Source: Hirundichthys speculiger (Eukaryota; Chordata; Actinopteri; Beloniformes; Exocoetidae). From it: a DNA stretch of 64,000 bases. A program made the position numbers and the translations under genes. Under the pieces are notes generated by a model. That model saw nothing but the letters and a program-made list of their open reading frames with translations, was not told where the DNA came from and made no database searches. Position 1 is the first letter of the stretch. Every line of letters starts with the position of its first letter. The DNA lies in contig JAGFBZ010000006.1 in assembly GCA_018398805.1 (NCBI GenBank), positions 992,001 through 1,056,000 of the forward strand. The letters run 5' to 3'. This document shows positions 1 to 12,395 of this stretch, in pieces.

Positions 1-113
1 GCTTAGAAATTGAAGAACAAGAGACACTGACTGGGTAGACAGAGGTCTGGACCTTTTTGCTTAAGCTGCTGAACTAAACTCGCATAAGCGGAAGTGGATG
101 GATGGATGGATGG
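1..113 (+). mobile_element. Non-LTR retrotransposon 3' end (RTE/Rex3-type), truncated by window edge
   Basis: The text runs from a 'gaggtctgga' block through 'ttaagctgctg' and 'cgcataagcggaagtgg' into a (GGAT)n tail. These are the landmarks of the 3' untranslated end of the commonest teleost RTE/Rex3-type LINE; the same landmarks recur at 12396-12773 and 25926-26150. Only the last hundred bases or so are inside the window, and no coding part is visible. The family name is from memory of teleost repeats; the tail and its orientation are seen directly. Confidence 0.7.
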
Positions 114-2371
114 TATAAGGCTGTTGCTTCCTGTAGTTTATGGCTATCACAAGGCAGCATGACAATCTAATTTGTTTAAAGATGGCTGATTGTTTCAGTC
201 TTTCTATTTATATCTGTATTTATTATCATGCTGTTTTTTGCAAGACAGTTTGGTCACAAGGGGCTGTTAATTACTGAACTAGAGCTAAAATCACATTTAG
301 AACAGATGCTTCCTGTTCGTGTGGCATGGTAGGAATACGTGTCTGGCTTCATGATTGACCACCGTGCTTCATGTTTGCTCGTTTATCAGTGCTAATTTGC
401 CAGCTAATCTCCCCATTAAGCTCAGTGAGAACATTAGCCTAGCAAATTAGGGCTGATGAATGGGCTATTATTCACTTCTCTCTTTTTTTCTGTTTCCTCT
501 CCTTCAATCCCTTCTTTATTCCTTTCATTCTTATCTTTACTGTACATCTTTCCCCATCAATATTTATGTTCTTGTCCCATTGTACCTACTGTGCCGTAAG
601 ATGACTCTATTCTGAGACATTAATGAATCTTCCACATTGTATGATCTCATAGCACACTAAATAAAATTGAGAAAATTGTTCTAAAAATGGTTAAATGAAT
701 GGGAAAATGAAGATGTACAGTTTCATTTTAGGCATGTGTAGGATTTGAATATAACAATGTAATTGGATGTCGACATAGTTGTTGGTTGAGCAGTTTGTTG
801 GGAAAACAAAGGCTCCATAGATGCCTCTAGTCTTGATTCTATTTTCTACCATTTCTTCTTCTCTTCTGTAAACCCCTCTCAGTTCTAATCTTAGCGGTAC
901 TTAAAAATGTTCCAGTTTACCCACAGTCATGACACACTGCCTTTTCCAAAATGTGTAGTCCTTTAGAGTAGCACGCGTTATGAGTGTTTGATCTCCTTTA
1001 TGCTCTTTGCTTCTGGTAGCAGTCTCAACTCTTTACATTCCAACCCTCACAGAGGAAAACCCCAGAACTCCTGGGCTCGCAAAGCTTTTTGTTTACATCT
1101 GTCTCAGACAAAAGACAAAAGAAAACTGCGAAGTGATGATGAAGAATGAACAGGAGGAAATATGGGACGTGGACAAATATGTAACAGGTCAGTGAGCAGG
1201 AGCAGGAACATTTAAGACGCAGAGAAAAGTAAAGCGATTATCTCCTTCATTTCTCAATGTTCCTGTATAAACTTTCATAAGTCTCTTTGTGTATCGTCTC
1301 TTGTCTGCTTCCTCTTTTTCTCTCCGTTTCTCCTCATTAGTATTTATTGTGTGTGCTTTACAGCCAGTTAATTAATTTAAGTAGTCATCTTGTGATTAGT
1401 TGTTAAGCAACCTTTTGGAGGGGCCCATCTTTATCTGCCCATGCAACACGATATGCAAAGATATCTTACACACTTGCGTATACACATACACTTCACACGC
1501 AAATATGTACCTTCACATGCTCTTTTCATCTATATTTAATCAGGACCAGTCTTGTACAGAGTACTTGAAAACAATACTTGAGGAAAAAGGACAAGGTATC
1601 CTCTAAGAAAATAACTGTGATGGAAGTTGGTCACCTTTCAGAACATTACTTGAGAAAAGGCTTTAACGTATCTGACATTGAATTTCAAAAGCAATTTTCT
1701 GGTATTAAAAGTTAGAACATTACCCACCAAACTTGCCATCAAGCACGCCAGATATTTGAAAGGCTTTTGATATCCAGCTGATGTTAAATAATGCTGATCT
1801 TGTGGTTTCACTAAATGGATAATTTAACCTACCTCAAGATTCTGAATGCCAATATTTCAGTGACTCGGAGTAAATATAAGACAGATTTCATCTGATTAGA
1901 TAAAATTTTTCACACTAGTGGATACAAACATTTCTTATAAAAATGGCCACAAGTTTGTAATATTATCTCCTTCACCATCATGGTAACAGAGTTCACCACT
2001 CTTGTCGTCACAGTGATCTTTACCAGTAACGGTTAGCAATGCCAGTGCTTTGATGACCATGACAGAATTGGTGTGATAAACCTGGGCGTGCAGGAGGTCT
2101 TTAGTTTTGCCTTTAACAACATATAGAGATCACCGACCTGTGAGTCAAGTGGATTGACTTGAATGAATCAAAGACCACAGATTTGCCTGTTCTGTTTTCT
2201 TTTAGTCTAACAAATTTCTTGTTAGATGTTGCACTAACAAAGATGGTCAGGGAAAAATGTATCAGAGTAAAAGTATGCAAAAGGTTGTCAGGGAGAAACG
2301 GGGGGGGGGGGGGGGGGGTATGTATGTAATCAAGTAAGTAGAGCAGTGAAGTATTTGAACTCAATTTCATT
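114..2371. other. Unassigned non-coding stretch
   Basis: No gene is recognised. An AT-rich block at about 371-475 has several TAAT/ATTA-type motifs and no low-complexity sequence, so it could be a conserved non-coding element. A weak exon-like segment at 1023-1187 is discussed in the findings. From about 1620 onward the sequence may belong to the upstream part of the Gypsy remnant that follows, but I could not match it to gag or protease. A run of 19 G residues sits at 2300-2318. Confidence 0.5.
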
Positions 2372-2377
2372 ACAGCA

Positions 2378-2758
2378 ATGATGAGGACAGGGGTGATTCC
2401 TAACTGGAATCAGGTGAAAGCTCAGTATTTTTCCCTGTCAAGAAAGCAGCTGGCCACGAGACATATCTCTGCCAATGAAAACCAGGCAGTTATCAATCTG
2501 TTGCCTCTAAAGATGGTAGACATGGCATTTCTCAATATGGCGAGTACACCTCTAAGTGGCCATCTTGGTGTAAACAAAACTGCAAACAAGATACATGAGC
2601 AGTTGTTCTGGGGAAGGATGCTGAGAACTTTCTTCACTTGTCATGTAAATGGTAAACTGAAGTTAGACCACTGCAAACCATTCAAAACTTTTCTGAAACT
2701 TTATCCAGAGTGGGGTCCCTCACAAGCTATCCCAGCTTGTGAGGGACCTTTGCCATAA
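2378..2758 (+). pseudogene. Integrase zinc-binding domain fragment of Gypsy element
   Basis: A 126-codon open frame covers the N-terminal part of a retrotransposon integrase. Residues 58-64 read PLSGHLG and are followed by VNKT, then by FWGRM (about residues 76-80) and FFTCHV (about 85-90), the usual layout of the HHCC zinc-binding domain. The first histidine position is not preserved, and the second cysteine after TCHV is replaced by asparagine, so the zinc site is not functional. The frame ends in a TAA just after CEGPLP, the point where the catalytic core should continue. The final part contains a perfect inverted repeat (2714-2748). It lies within the larger 2372-3760 remnant and is not a host gene. 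Confidence 0.75.
2714..2748. repeat. Perfect 15-bp inverted repeat, 5-nt loop
   Basis: GGTCCCTCACAAGCT at 2714-2728 and its exact reverse complement at 2734-2748 are separated by ATCCC. The right arm coincides with the expected integrase coding sequence (CEGPLP). The left arm has no obvious counterpart in the family, so it may be a template-switch copy of the right arm. Confidence 0.9.
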
Positions 2759-3799
2759 ATAAAACTCAGTAACCTTTGTATGTCCTGCTTCAAGGTTCTC
2801 TGCAGCAAACCCTCTGAAATATCAAGGCCAGTACAATTTGTAATGGCTTGATGAAGATCTGTTCTTCTTGGTGTGGCTAAGAAGATCCACTCTTATCAAA
2901 TTAGTAACTTTCCATCAGGATTCTTTTGGCAGTTTGCTTACCAATAGGAGGTCATTTCAAGTGCACATCAGTGGGTCTGTAGGCTATCAAATATGGAGCT
3001 TTCACTTTTGCTTTGAAAACATGACTCAAACATATTATGAAAATGAGAAACGTTGGCATGAAGGTGTCCATTTATTGTTGTTTTAAGCCAGAGAACTTCA
3101 AGAGGCCAGGAGGTTCAAGAGTCTCATGTCTGTAGTTGTTTTGAAGTAGGGTTTGGCCACCAGGTGCAAAGTCCTCTAGCTCTAAGTGAACAGTGAATCC
3201 ACAAAAATCCATGCCTGTCAGTTGGATTACATCTTGAAATACAAAGAGGATTAATTGGGAATATCAGAGAAAGATGTAGAAACAACTCAAGGAAAGATCA
3301 AAACATCGTTTGACAAGGACACTAGAGGGGAACGATGCTGATGTTGTTCCTCCAGGCACAATGTCAACTACAGATAGACTGTTCTTATAGAAACAACACA
3401 TAAACATGCTGCACTAGTTTCATGATACAGCTATAATGACTATGTCACCTGTTAATCATCAGGATGTTATTGAAAAATTCTAAAATGATGTTGAAATTCA
3501 GAATGAAGAAGCTTCTCTAAACCTGGAGTCATTCTAGTGAAAAATTCTGCTGCTGAAATGCTGCAGAAACTTGACATGAAAATATCTCAACTAGAGGAGA
3601 AGAAAAAAAAACTTGTCACGATACAGTACATCATGTTGTTAATGGCAAGAAGTTGCCAATTTAACAGCATCCTTAGTATATAAGTCCATGCTCTATTCAG
3701 TAAGCTCAGGTCGTCAGCTGACTTTAGTTCTTGAACATATATCATTGTGAACCTCCATCTGATCAGCTGAAGTCAACCTGTGCAGCTTCTTTCCGCCTT

Positions 3800-3960
3800 T
3801 TCCCTTCTTTAGCCATTGCCGCAGGAGATCATTGTGTTCTGCATATTGATTTGGCAAAGGACGTACATGCTTGTGAGGGGGCAATGTGGGGTTCAGTGTC
3901 CTGCCTAAAGACACTTCCACATGTGACAGTGCAAGGGACTGATGCACCAAGCTTCTACTT
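3800..3960 (-). mobile_element. tRNA-derived SINE remnant (body part)
   Basis: 'ggggttcagtgtcctgcc', followed by 'aaagacacttccacatg', is the body sequence found in reverse orientation in a common teleost SINE group. The same phrase in another form occurs at 58117-58305, where the tRNA-like head is also recognisable. It abuts the Gypsy remnant and probably interrupts it. No clear target-site duplication was found. The assignment is by recollection of the family and by similarity between the two copies in this window. Confidence 0.4.
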
Positions 3961-4930
3961 GGACTACATGATTTCAGTCATTTTATTTATTTATTTTTTT
4001 CTCTTCCATATTAATACTAACCAGGGACGCATCCTTAAGCACCCAAGAAACATTAGAGTTTTCATGTCATCATTCCATGACAGAATCCATCTGCTGCTGA
4101 TGATTATGTCAGATAATCTTTTACGCAAATGACTTCAGATGATTGTGGATTCTATTAATACTACCCCCCCCCCCCCCCCCCAAGTTATGCCTTTCTCTCC
4201 TCAATTTCTTCTTTTTGACTTGAGAGAGATTCAAATTGTGTTGCAATATTTTCAATTCAATTTGCGTCATTCAGTATGTTTGCGGATATACTTCATCTCA
4301 CTAAAAAATGGTTTTCTTTATAGCCTCCCACATAAATGTATCCAGTGGGAAAATTACTACTTCTGTTTTCACCCCTATTTTCTTTCATCCTTTCTTTTTC
4401 ATAGTAGATCTTAATGCAGCTGGCAGTCTTGGTGAGAATCAAAACAACTTTCAAACAATGAACTAAAAGAGTTGAAAATAAGTCTTAATGCAGTGAACTT
4501 ACTGCTTGTTTTGTTCAAAGAAAGTAATGCTTATTCTGTATGTATGAAGTAAAGTCCAGAAAAAAAAAAGCAAGTTAATTGGTTCAGGTTAAAGAGGTGT
4601 TTGTAAAATCACCATGTAGAAACGAAAGGAAAGAAAGCAGAAGCTGAAATGAGTTTTGAGGTTATTTTCGTTGTAGATCTAATAGGAGAAGAAAAGGGCA
4701 TGAAGGGTTTTCTGCATGAATTTAATACTTGTTGTTTAACACAGGTGAAAGCAGAAAATAAATTTTATTTTTTATTCAAAAAAAAAAAAAAACTACTCAA
4801 GTCCTTTGGTCATGTTGCTTTTTTTCTGGTTTTATTGGTTGAGCACATGATGCAACTGGTGTGAGTGGATTTTAGCATCACATGTCCATCTCCAGGCAGC
4901 ACAGGAGAGAAAAATCCTGAGCCCAAAATG

Positions 4931-4973
<43 letters not shown>

Positions 4974-7900
4974 TTTTATTTAATTTGGTGCCTGGAAAAC
5001 CCTCCCAGACAAGTTGGGACAGTAAAGTTTTTACAAATTTACAATCTAACATGTGGCACTTAATCATTTTTTATATTTTTTGAGTTCTTTTCCAACCATT
5101 TCCTAATGTTATTTATTGTAATATTTGTCAGGGACATTGTACATTAATAGTCATTTCTGTAAATGTACCAGAGTTTTGCCAAAAGACTATTTTTCTAATG
5201 CAGTCCCTGTGCAAAATACTGTAGGCTTGTATTCAAATTAAATTACATTATTATTATTTTTTTTTTTTAAATCCTCTCTATGATTTCTGTCGGGGACAGG
5301 TCACATCTTCATTTGTTTTCTCATGTACTTGTTCATAAACCCATTATTGTTCCTCAAGGACTCAGCCTTTCATGAATAACACCTTTATGGCAAACGGTGA
5401 TTACTCATCTGTTAGCAGTTAAAGTACTATTTAAAAAATAAATGACTAAACCTGGGTTCACATTTTCAGCAATGAAAGGCATTTTTCACACCATCGGGAG
5501 CTTTTCTTTGTGGGTGTAGGTCACTTTCTCTGTCTGTTCCAGGAGTTGAAGTATAAACGCCAACAACTTGAATTCTTTTGCATCCTGTCTTCCTAAAAAC
5601 AGTTTTAACAGTTTAGAAAAACAAATCTACTGAATGCCACCTTTTAGCAAAGAAGAGATAAAGACACGTTATTGCTCTTAGCATTCGAGCAAGACCAGAA
5701 ATACATGTGTGCCTCTGTGTGTATGTTATTACAGAAAGATTAACATATAAAGGAAGAGAGAGTGAGGGAAACAGAAGTGCGGGACACACAGACGGGCAGT
5801 AATGAGTACTCCAGTGGAGAGTGATAAGAGACACGGAAGGGGAGTTGGTCTGCATAATGAGCCCTGTAGCATGGAGGTGGCATGTGGGAGGGATGGAGGA
5901 GGAAAAAATGTGGGGAAGTGCTGGATGAACAAAACTGTTCCAGTGGAGAACAGAGAAAGCTGCAGAGATGGATCGAATAACAGAGAGAGGCTTTTATAAT
6001 GAGTATTCCAGGCTACAGCTTTCAATGTCGCAGACACAGAGGGCCAGCGTGATACAGCATGAACAAGGAGGTGAAAACTGAAAATGAGGATCCAGACAGG
6101 GAAAAAAAAAGACTGATGTCATTGTTAAAGGCATGAACAGCATGTCTGAAAGTGATAGTATGTAAGTTCATTTGTAAATGATAAGACACTTATCCTCCAG
6201 TTTAAGACATAACTTGTCAAACACAAAGTTCTCCATGTTAATTATTAATTAATTATGTTTATTTGCCTCTCTAGCTGTGCTACTGTGCCGTGCCATTCTG
6301 AGTGTTACTGCTGGGGTTAGCTAATCAGCCTTTCTTCTCTTTATACCCAAACAAACTATTGTCAACACTTGTTTGCTTTAAAGACATCCAACGGTAGGCG
6401 GAGGATGCAGAATATTTCAAGTGAGCACTGAGGGGAAAAAAAATCCAAAGATATTATGCTCCTTAAAAAAGGAAAAATAATATTCTGAAGGACATTGTTC
6501 AACACCACTGCTTAATTTATAGTTATTTTTATCTAGTGGATGCTTGCTTTATATAAGTGAGGTATCTCCTAATTAAAAGAAAAGAAATACTGTCTTGCTT
6601 TTAAAAAAATGATTTCAAAAAGTAATATTTGTGAAATAATGAATAGTCAGGGTCAGAGGCCTCTGTTTGGATAATCTTTATTAGGAATTCATCACAGGTG
6701 AGCCCAGCTAAGTGCTGCTCAGAATAAAGTCACAAGAAGAGCAACATATTTCACTTTAAAAACTCAGACCTCAATAATTTCAGATTTGTTTAAGCAGATG
6801 TTTTATTCTTCATGTTTGCACTGGCTCTTTGTTACATGGATGTTCTGCAGTTAAGACGTTTTACTGATAAAATAACTGATTTAAAAGTAATGCACTGTAA
6901 AATCTACAACATAGCTTTCACTTGATCTGCAATTATTGTTTTTGAGGTTTAAGTTATTTAAAATACTCAAAAATTCACTTAAAAAAAAACCTCTAAGTAG
7001 CTGTTAGGTCTGTTGCCCCAGTGATAATACGTTGTGGCCCCTGAACTGAGAACATACTTACTGCTGAATATGGGAAGTCACATATGCAGAGTGGTCACAT
7101 GACGTTAGAAAAAAAGATATTTCATTAGTCTGACAGAAACCATAGTTTTGAAAAAAAAATGTGTGTAAACATGTAAGTCTGACTGAAATGGAGCTTGGCC
7201 CAGTGTCTTGTAGCTGGACTAACAGACCCACGTAACTGAGTTGAAGTTGGACTAATCTCTGCGTGTAAGCTTTCATCTGGACTGAAAATGGTCCACGATC
7301 TCTGAGCAAGCCTGAAGAGTCAAAAACACACGGGAGGTGCAGACAGTGGCGCAACAGCTCAACCAGAAAAGCCCCACGCTAAGAAGCTGAAAGCGGCCAC
7401 TGTTGACACCTATCATGGTGGAGCTGATATTCTCTGGTCAGTCCATCTTTTCCCTTTGCAGGCTTATATGTTTGGATAAAGTATGGAATCTGATTAAATG
7501 GCCTGTTCAGGCTCATACTTGACATTATAATCACTCTTCTAGTGTCAGGTATTATCAGGTGCCCCTCTCCAACTATTACGCTCCAAAGGCTTTTACAGAA
7601 AGTCACATCAAAAATGTCTGGTGCTCATCCCCCAATGCACAGTCCTTCGTTTTAGGCTTTTCATTTTCAATCTATTCTCTTTAGACAACAAAAAGATCAG
7701 GGTTAGTAAAATATAATGGATTCATTTGGATCTTTTTCTCATGACACCAGATGCTATTTTACACAAACTCTTTTAGACAACCACTGAAATGTGCCTTTGT
7801 AACTTTGTTCTGCTCCTCAGAAATGATCAGAATGGATGATGCTGCAGCTTCTGGCCCACTAGTAGGTGCAGTTTGGCCAATCTGAACTCATAATGGCAAA

Positions 7901-10403
7901 ATAATGAGTTTAACAGAAGCAGATTTTCTTAAATAAAATGATTTCAGATTTTTCAGATTGGCTATTCTAATTTATTATCTTTCCACATTACTCCTGGGAA
8001 GGACAGATTCACCCATTAGGGTAAGCACATATTTATTAGGATATCAGCGTCTTCATCTAGACTCTCTGTAAGTTAAACCAGTGAATCTGTTCCTAAATAA
8101 AAAAGGGAGTTGCATTAAATCTCCAAGATTGACTATTAATAACCAGAAGCAAATTGTTTGTGAAAGTCTGACTAATGTGAATACTTCAAAGAAAAGTTAT
8201 CAACAAAACAAAACAAAACCCATGAAGCAACCACTTAATTATGTGTAGCCTCTTTGTGCTTGTGTTGCAGCTGAATTACTCACTTTTGGAGCGTAAATCT
8301 GACCGTCTTCCAGGAAGTCTTTCAGCACAGTGACAACAGTGACAGATGTGCCACAAAAACAAATATTCACACATGCACTTTCACATGCTCTCTTGATTCA
8401 CCTGCCGTTTCGGCTTCAACATATAGATGTGGCTGAGCTGCCAGGATCCCGGCGGTGCTTAAAGAATTAGACTGCAGGGAACAATGCCATGTGCTGTTCT
8501 GTGTTGGTTCCCAGAAGCTGTCATACCGTGATCAGCAGTGGGTGGCATCAGAGGAGACCACGTATCTGCAGACTCTGATGGGTTTTAAGGGAAGAGGATA
8601 GGAGAACTGGGGATATGGGGGGGGCAGAATAAACACCATGTGCATACATTCACTCAGATTATCAATACAGACATGGCAAATTACCCAACCACCATTATGA
8701 TCCTCCTCCACATGCAGAGGGAAGCTGGGAAAAAAGGTGATGGAATTTAAATGAACAGAGGAAGCGGCTAGCAGATAAACAAGCACGCCCGTGCACAGAC
8801 GCACACGCGCTCTGAGGGCTGAGATGCAGATATAGATGGTCGTGCAGCGGGCTCTGAGTGTTTCGTTTGCTTGTGCAGCTCATCTATCCAGATTCTCGTG
8901 GGAACGTGGGTCTGACTCGTGGAACACAGAAGTGGATCTAGATGACATCTTTTAAAGTGCGTCTTGCACCTGTGCATCTGCTTCATTGTCTCCAGCAACA
9001 TGAACTGTATCATTTTTGCTTTCAGGCATGTCCATGTACCGACATTGTTGCTGAAATGTGGAAAATAGCCTAATGTTCAGACTTTGTGCTGAGGGAAAAT
9101 CCGCTGTAACCTTTTTTTTTTATTTATTTGTATTTTATCTTTATTTTCTATTTTTTTACACGAGGAGCTTTGAGGCTTCTTCTCGTTTGGTGTGAGCTTG
9201 GTTTTAGTAAAATTAGAACGGTGTGCTGCAGAGAGACCCCTCCAAAATCACAAAGCTCCCTTTATGTATGCCTCATTTTCTCAGCTCTGCCATTTCAAAT
9301 GCCAAGCAGTTGTGTAAAAATAGTCAAAAGAACAACTTCAATGAAAAAAAAGCATTTGAAATTGACTCTCAAACTGTATATAGTACCTAATATATATTCT
9401 TGTTTTTTTGTTTGTTTTGTTTTTACTAACAAAAGGATAAGTAAGGCAGCTGTGCATAGGATGCCTTGCTGTAGAGACAAAATATATTATAATTCACCTA
9501 AAATCTGCTGTTAAAGAAAACTGCTAACATTAGTTGTGACCTCACTAAAAATGGATGTGTCGATGGCAATTAGATTTGACATGAAGTTCTGTCATTTAAT
9601 TGTAAAAAAAAAAAACAGAAAAAACATGACGGCGTTGGTGAAATTTAATTCTCTTCTGCTCTGACTACATTTGTGGTTTGTCTCATCTTGAGTGATTTAC
9701 TGGGAGCATAGATTAATGCAGAAATGTCCAATCTTTAAAGGAATATTCTTCAGTTAAATCGACTCTCTGTCTAGTATTAGATGTTACTGAGTGTAAACCG
9801 TCCTTAGGGAGCAGAAGGACGTCAATGAAAGCGGTTATGAGTTAGAACAGAATAGTATATGTTTGTAGCATAATAGCCATTCGTGTTACTGCAAGAGGAA
9901 AACACGATTTGAATAAATGGCAATTTCACTGCGAACTGCTATGCTGTCATAAGTCTGAACCAACTACTGACAGTTCTGACAATAGATGCGTCCGTCAGTA
10001 ACTGACTTGTGCAAACTTGACATTGCAGCAAATAGGAGGACATTTCTGTAAAGCCCTTTTACATGCAAAGTCAAAATGACCTTGGTTTGTGTGGAGGGAC
10101 CTCCATCCAGGTTATCACTTCAGTGGATTTCCATTGTTGAGTCTTCCCAGAGAGGCTTAACATGTCAATGTTTTCCTGACATCGCTATTTCCCTTCTGGG
10201 CTAACGTTGAAAACCATTATACTGCAAACATATTTTAACTCTATAAACTGCTTTCATTCATGTTGTTTTGGTCAAAGAACAAACGTTTACACACTTTACC
10301 ATCCAACAATAGACCAAAGATTGATTCTGAGATTATTTTATTTTATTTTTCTTTTTGACTAAACTGATTTTTAATTTTGAGATTAAGTATTTAAGAGAGT
10401 GCA
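3961..10403. other. Unassigned non-coding stretch with microsatellites
   Basis: No gene is recognised in this 6.4-kb interval. It contains C18 at 4164-4181, A-runs at about 4560 and 4780, the (AC)18 tract listed separately, a purine-rich zone at about 5745-6110, G8 at 8617-8624 and a T-rich stretch near 9111-9160. All open frames are short, and several are built on simple repeats. The sequence at 7060-7440 is somewhat richer in CpG and could be an old repeat, but I could not name it. Confidence 0.5.
4935..4970. repeat. (AC)18 microsatellite
   Basis: Uninterrupted AC dinucleotides, 36 bases, followed directly by A/T-rich sequence. Confidence 0.97.
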
Positions 10404-10544
10404 GTGCTGTGGGATCCATCCATCCATTATCTATACCCGCCTAATCCTCTGCAGGGTCCCGGGGATCTGCTGGAGTCTATCCCAGCTCACTTCAGGTGAG
10501 AGGCAGGGGTACACCTGGACAGGTCGCCAGTCGTGCTGTGGGAT
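10404..10544 (-). mobile_element. Short L2-type LINE 3' fragment with perfect 12-bp TSD
   Basis: The core 10416-10532 is the reverse complement of the well-known teleost LINE-2 3' end. On the minus strand it reads from the 'ggcgacctgtcc' block through 'gggatagactccagc' and 'ggcgggtatagat' to a (GGAT)n tail. GTGCTGTGGGAT occurs exactly at 10404-10415 and again at 10533-10544, a 12-bp target-site duplication. The insertion is thus only about 117 bp, strongly 5'-truncated, and inserted by target-primed reverse transcription in minus orientation. A T-run follows the second duplication. Confidence 0.88.
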
Positions 10545-12395
10545 TTTTTTTTTTTTTTTTAACATTATTTCTTCAAAACCAGAGTGCAGTTCACATGTAG
10601 ACACGTACTACTACCTGTGTGGTCTCCAGTCACTGATAGACCAAGATAGAGAGAGCCAGAAAACAAACAGCATGTATTTTCTTCTCTTCAGAAGGGTGAG
10701 CAGACTTGTAGACACAGTTTAAGAGCAACACTTCAATCATTTGTTTCACTGCGGCCAAGTTGAATCGGAGCTGCATCGATTGTCTGCATATTTTGATTTT
10801 TCTTTCATTAAATTAGGTTATACTTTTCAGAATTCAGTGTTTCATTGTGTAGATTGCAGTTTCAAAGAAAATACGCTACATTTAGTCAATCGCTGGCAGA
10901 GCAGGAACCAGCCTGTCAGTTTTTACTGCTATCTAGTCATCCATGCAATCTCCCCTTTCCAGCTCAACCATATATATGTGATTTTAGATAGATAGATAGA
11001 TATAGATCCTTTTTTTTATTTTTCCCAAACAAACAGGACTAAAACACAGAGGGTGCAGAGAATTACACAGATTCTGCGACAGGGACATGGGGATGAAAGT
11101 GGAAGACACCTGATGGTGGAGAGAAGCTATGGGAGGCAGATGACACAGAGCAGGCAAGAAAAGAAGATTTTTAAAAAGCAATTTGAAGCATGGGGGAAGG
11201 AAACGTCAGGAAGATGATGGGCAAGAGTAGGTGTTGAATTGAAGTTGCATGTGAAAACTTGAGATGGGCAAAATGGAAGTGAAGAGATGGGTGTGATGTA
11301 AGTCAGTGTGGAGAGATAGAAGAAATGAAGGAGGATTTTTGAATGCAGGGCGCAGAGTGTTTAACAGTATTTAATCAAGATGACTTAGCATGAAAATAAA
11401 TTAAAGTTAGGATTAATCAAGATGTATCTGTTCTTCATGTGGGGAAACTGGCTTGGGGTTTTTAGGATAAATGAGATATAAACAAATTTCTCATGTCATC
11501 ACCATTTCTTTTCAGCTAAAGGATTTGCAGATGGTACGGAATAATACAAGCATTTATTTATAGTTGTTTTTAACCATCTTGCCAATTTGTCAGTAATTCA
11601 GTACTCGCCTGCCTTTGCAACCATGAGAATGAACGAGAGCAGTCGTCTTGCCTGCCATAAAACCAAAACGGCAACATCAGAGCTGCAAAGATGTGATGAT
11701 CTGTCCTCTTCATCATTGTGGGTGAACCCTCTTACATCCAGGGGTCATGTTAATTATGAAAAAAAATAATAATAATTTACAGCTGTTTTTTGTAAGATAT
11801 TAATCTCCAGTCAAAATGAAAATGTTCCATAATTGCAAATGAATTTGACTCAGTCAGACTCCAGAAGTTGCTTCAGCTGATCTATTAATTTTGAATGCCA
11901 GTCCAAACATGGAGTCTTTTTTTTTTTTTGTCTAAACTGGAATCACAGTCGGATGTCTTTCTGCATTATACATACGGTAATTATGAAGTTCAGACTGAAA
12001 GTAGGAGGCTTCATAGTCTACAGTTGCACACGGAAGTTTGAGCTGCACTGAGCAAATCGATGTTGAAAGTAAACCTTTTTTGCCAAACTTTCATGCATTG
12101 TTTATTCCAACATTCCACAGCGACAGTCATATGAGAGGTTTTTAGTCCTCCAGACCTCAACTTCATCCCCCTCTGATCCCCTTTAACTTTAAAAACATTT
12201 CAGACAGTAGAAAACAGCCTTAGAGCTGCCCACAGCTCATATCCTGTAATGGTGAATCCTGACCAGTCTTACAAGTCTTAACGGTTTAGGTACAGACTAA
12301 TGCCAAATTATGCTTTGCTCCGTCTAAATGTTTTAAGTTTCAATATTCTGAGACCAATGAACCAAAAAAAAGGAGTTAATGAGTTTGTGAATTCA
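10545..12395. other. Unassigned non-coding stretch
   Basis: It holds a T-run just after the L2 insertion, a short (GATA)n tract at about 10986-11003, and a purine-rich zone at about 11040-11350. No gene, RNA or transposon was recognised. Confidence 0.5.

Larger units (their letters stand above)
2372..3760 (+). mobile_element. Gypsy-type LTR retrotransposon pol remnant (Gmr1-like order)
   Basis: Pieces of a Gypsy polyprotein appear in order on the plus strand, in shifting frames and with stops. They are an integrase zinc-binding region (2460-2650, with GHLGVNKT), the start of the integrase core (CEGPLP near 2737), the late core (YENEKRWHEGVHLLLF, 3036-3083), the C-terminal linker (about 3215-3320), an HINML motif near 3400 and an SxLxxL-type helix near 3550-3600. 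At about 3690-3745 a segment ending LTLVLEHI resembles the leader that precedes reverse transcriptase in Gmr1-type elements, where integrase lies upstream of RT. No LTRs are visible. The coding capacity is destroyed. The Gypsy assignment is strong; the Gmr1 assignment is inferred from domain order. Confidence 0.75.
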
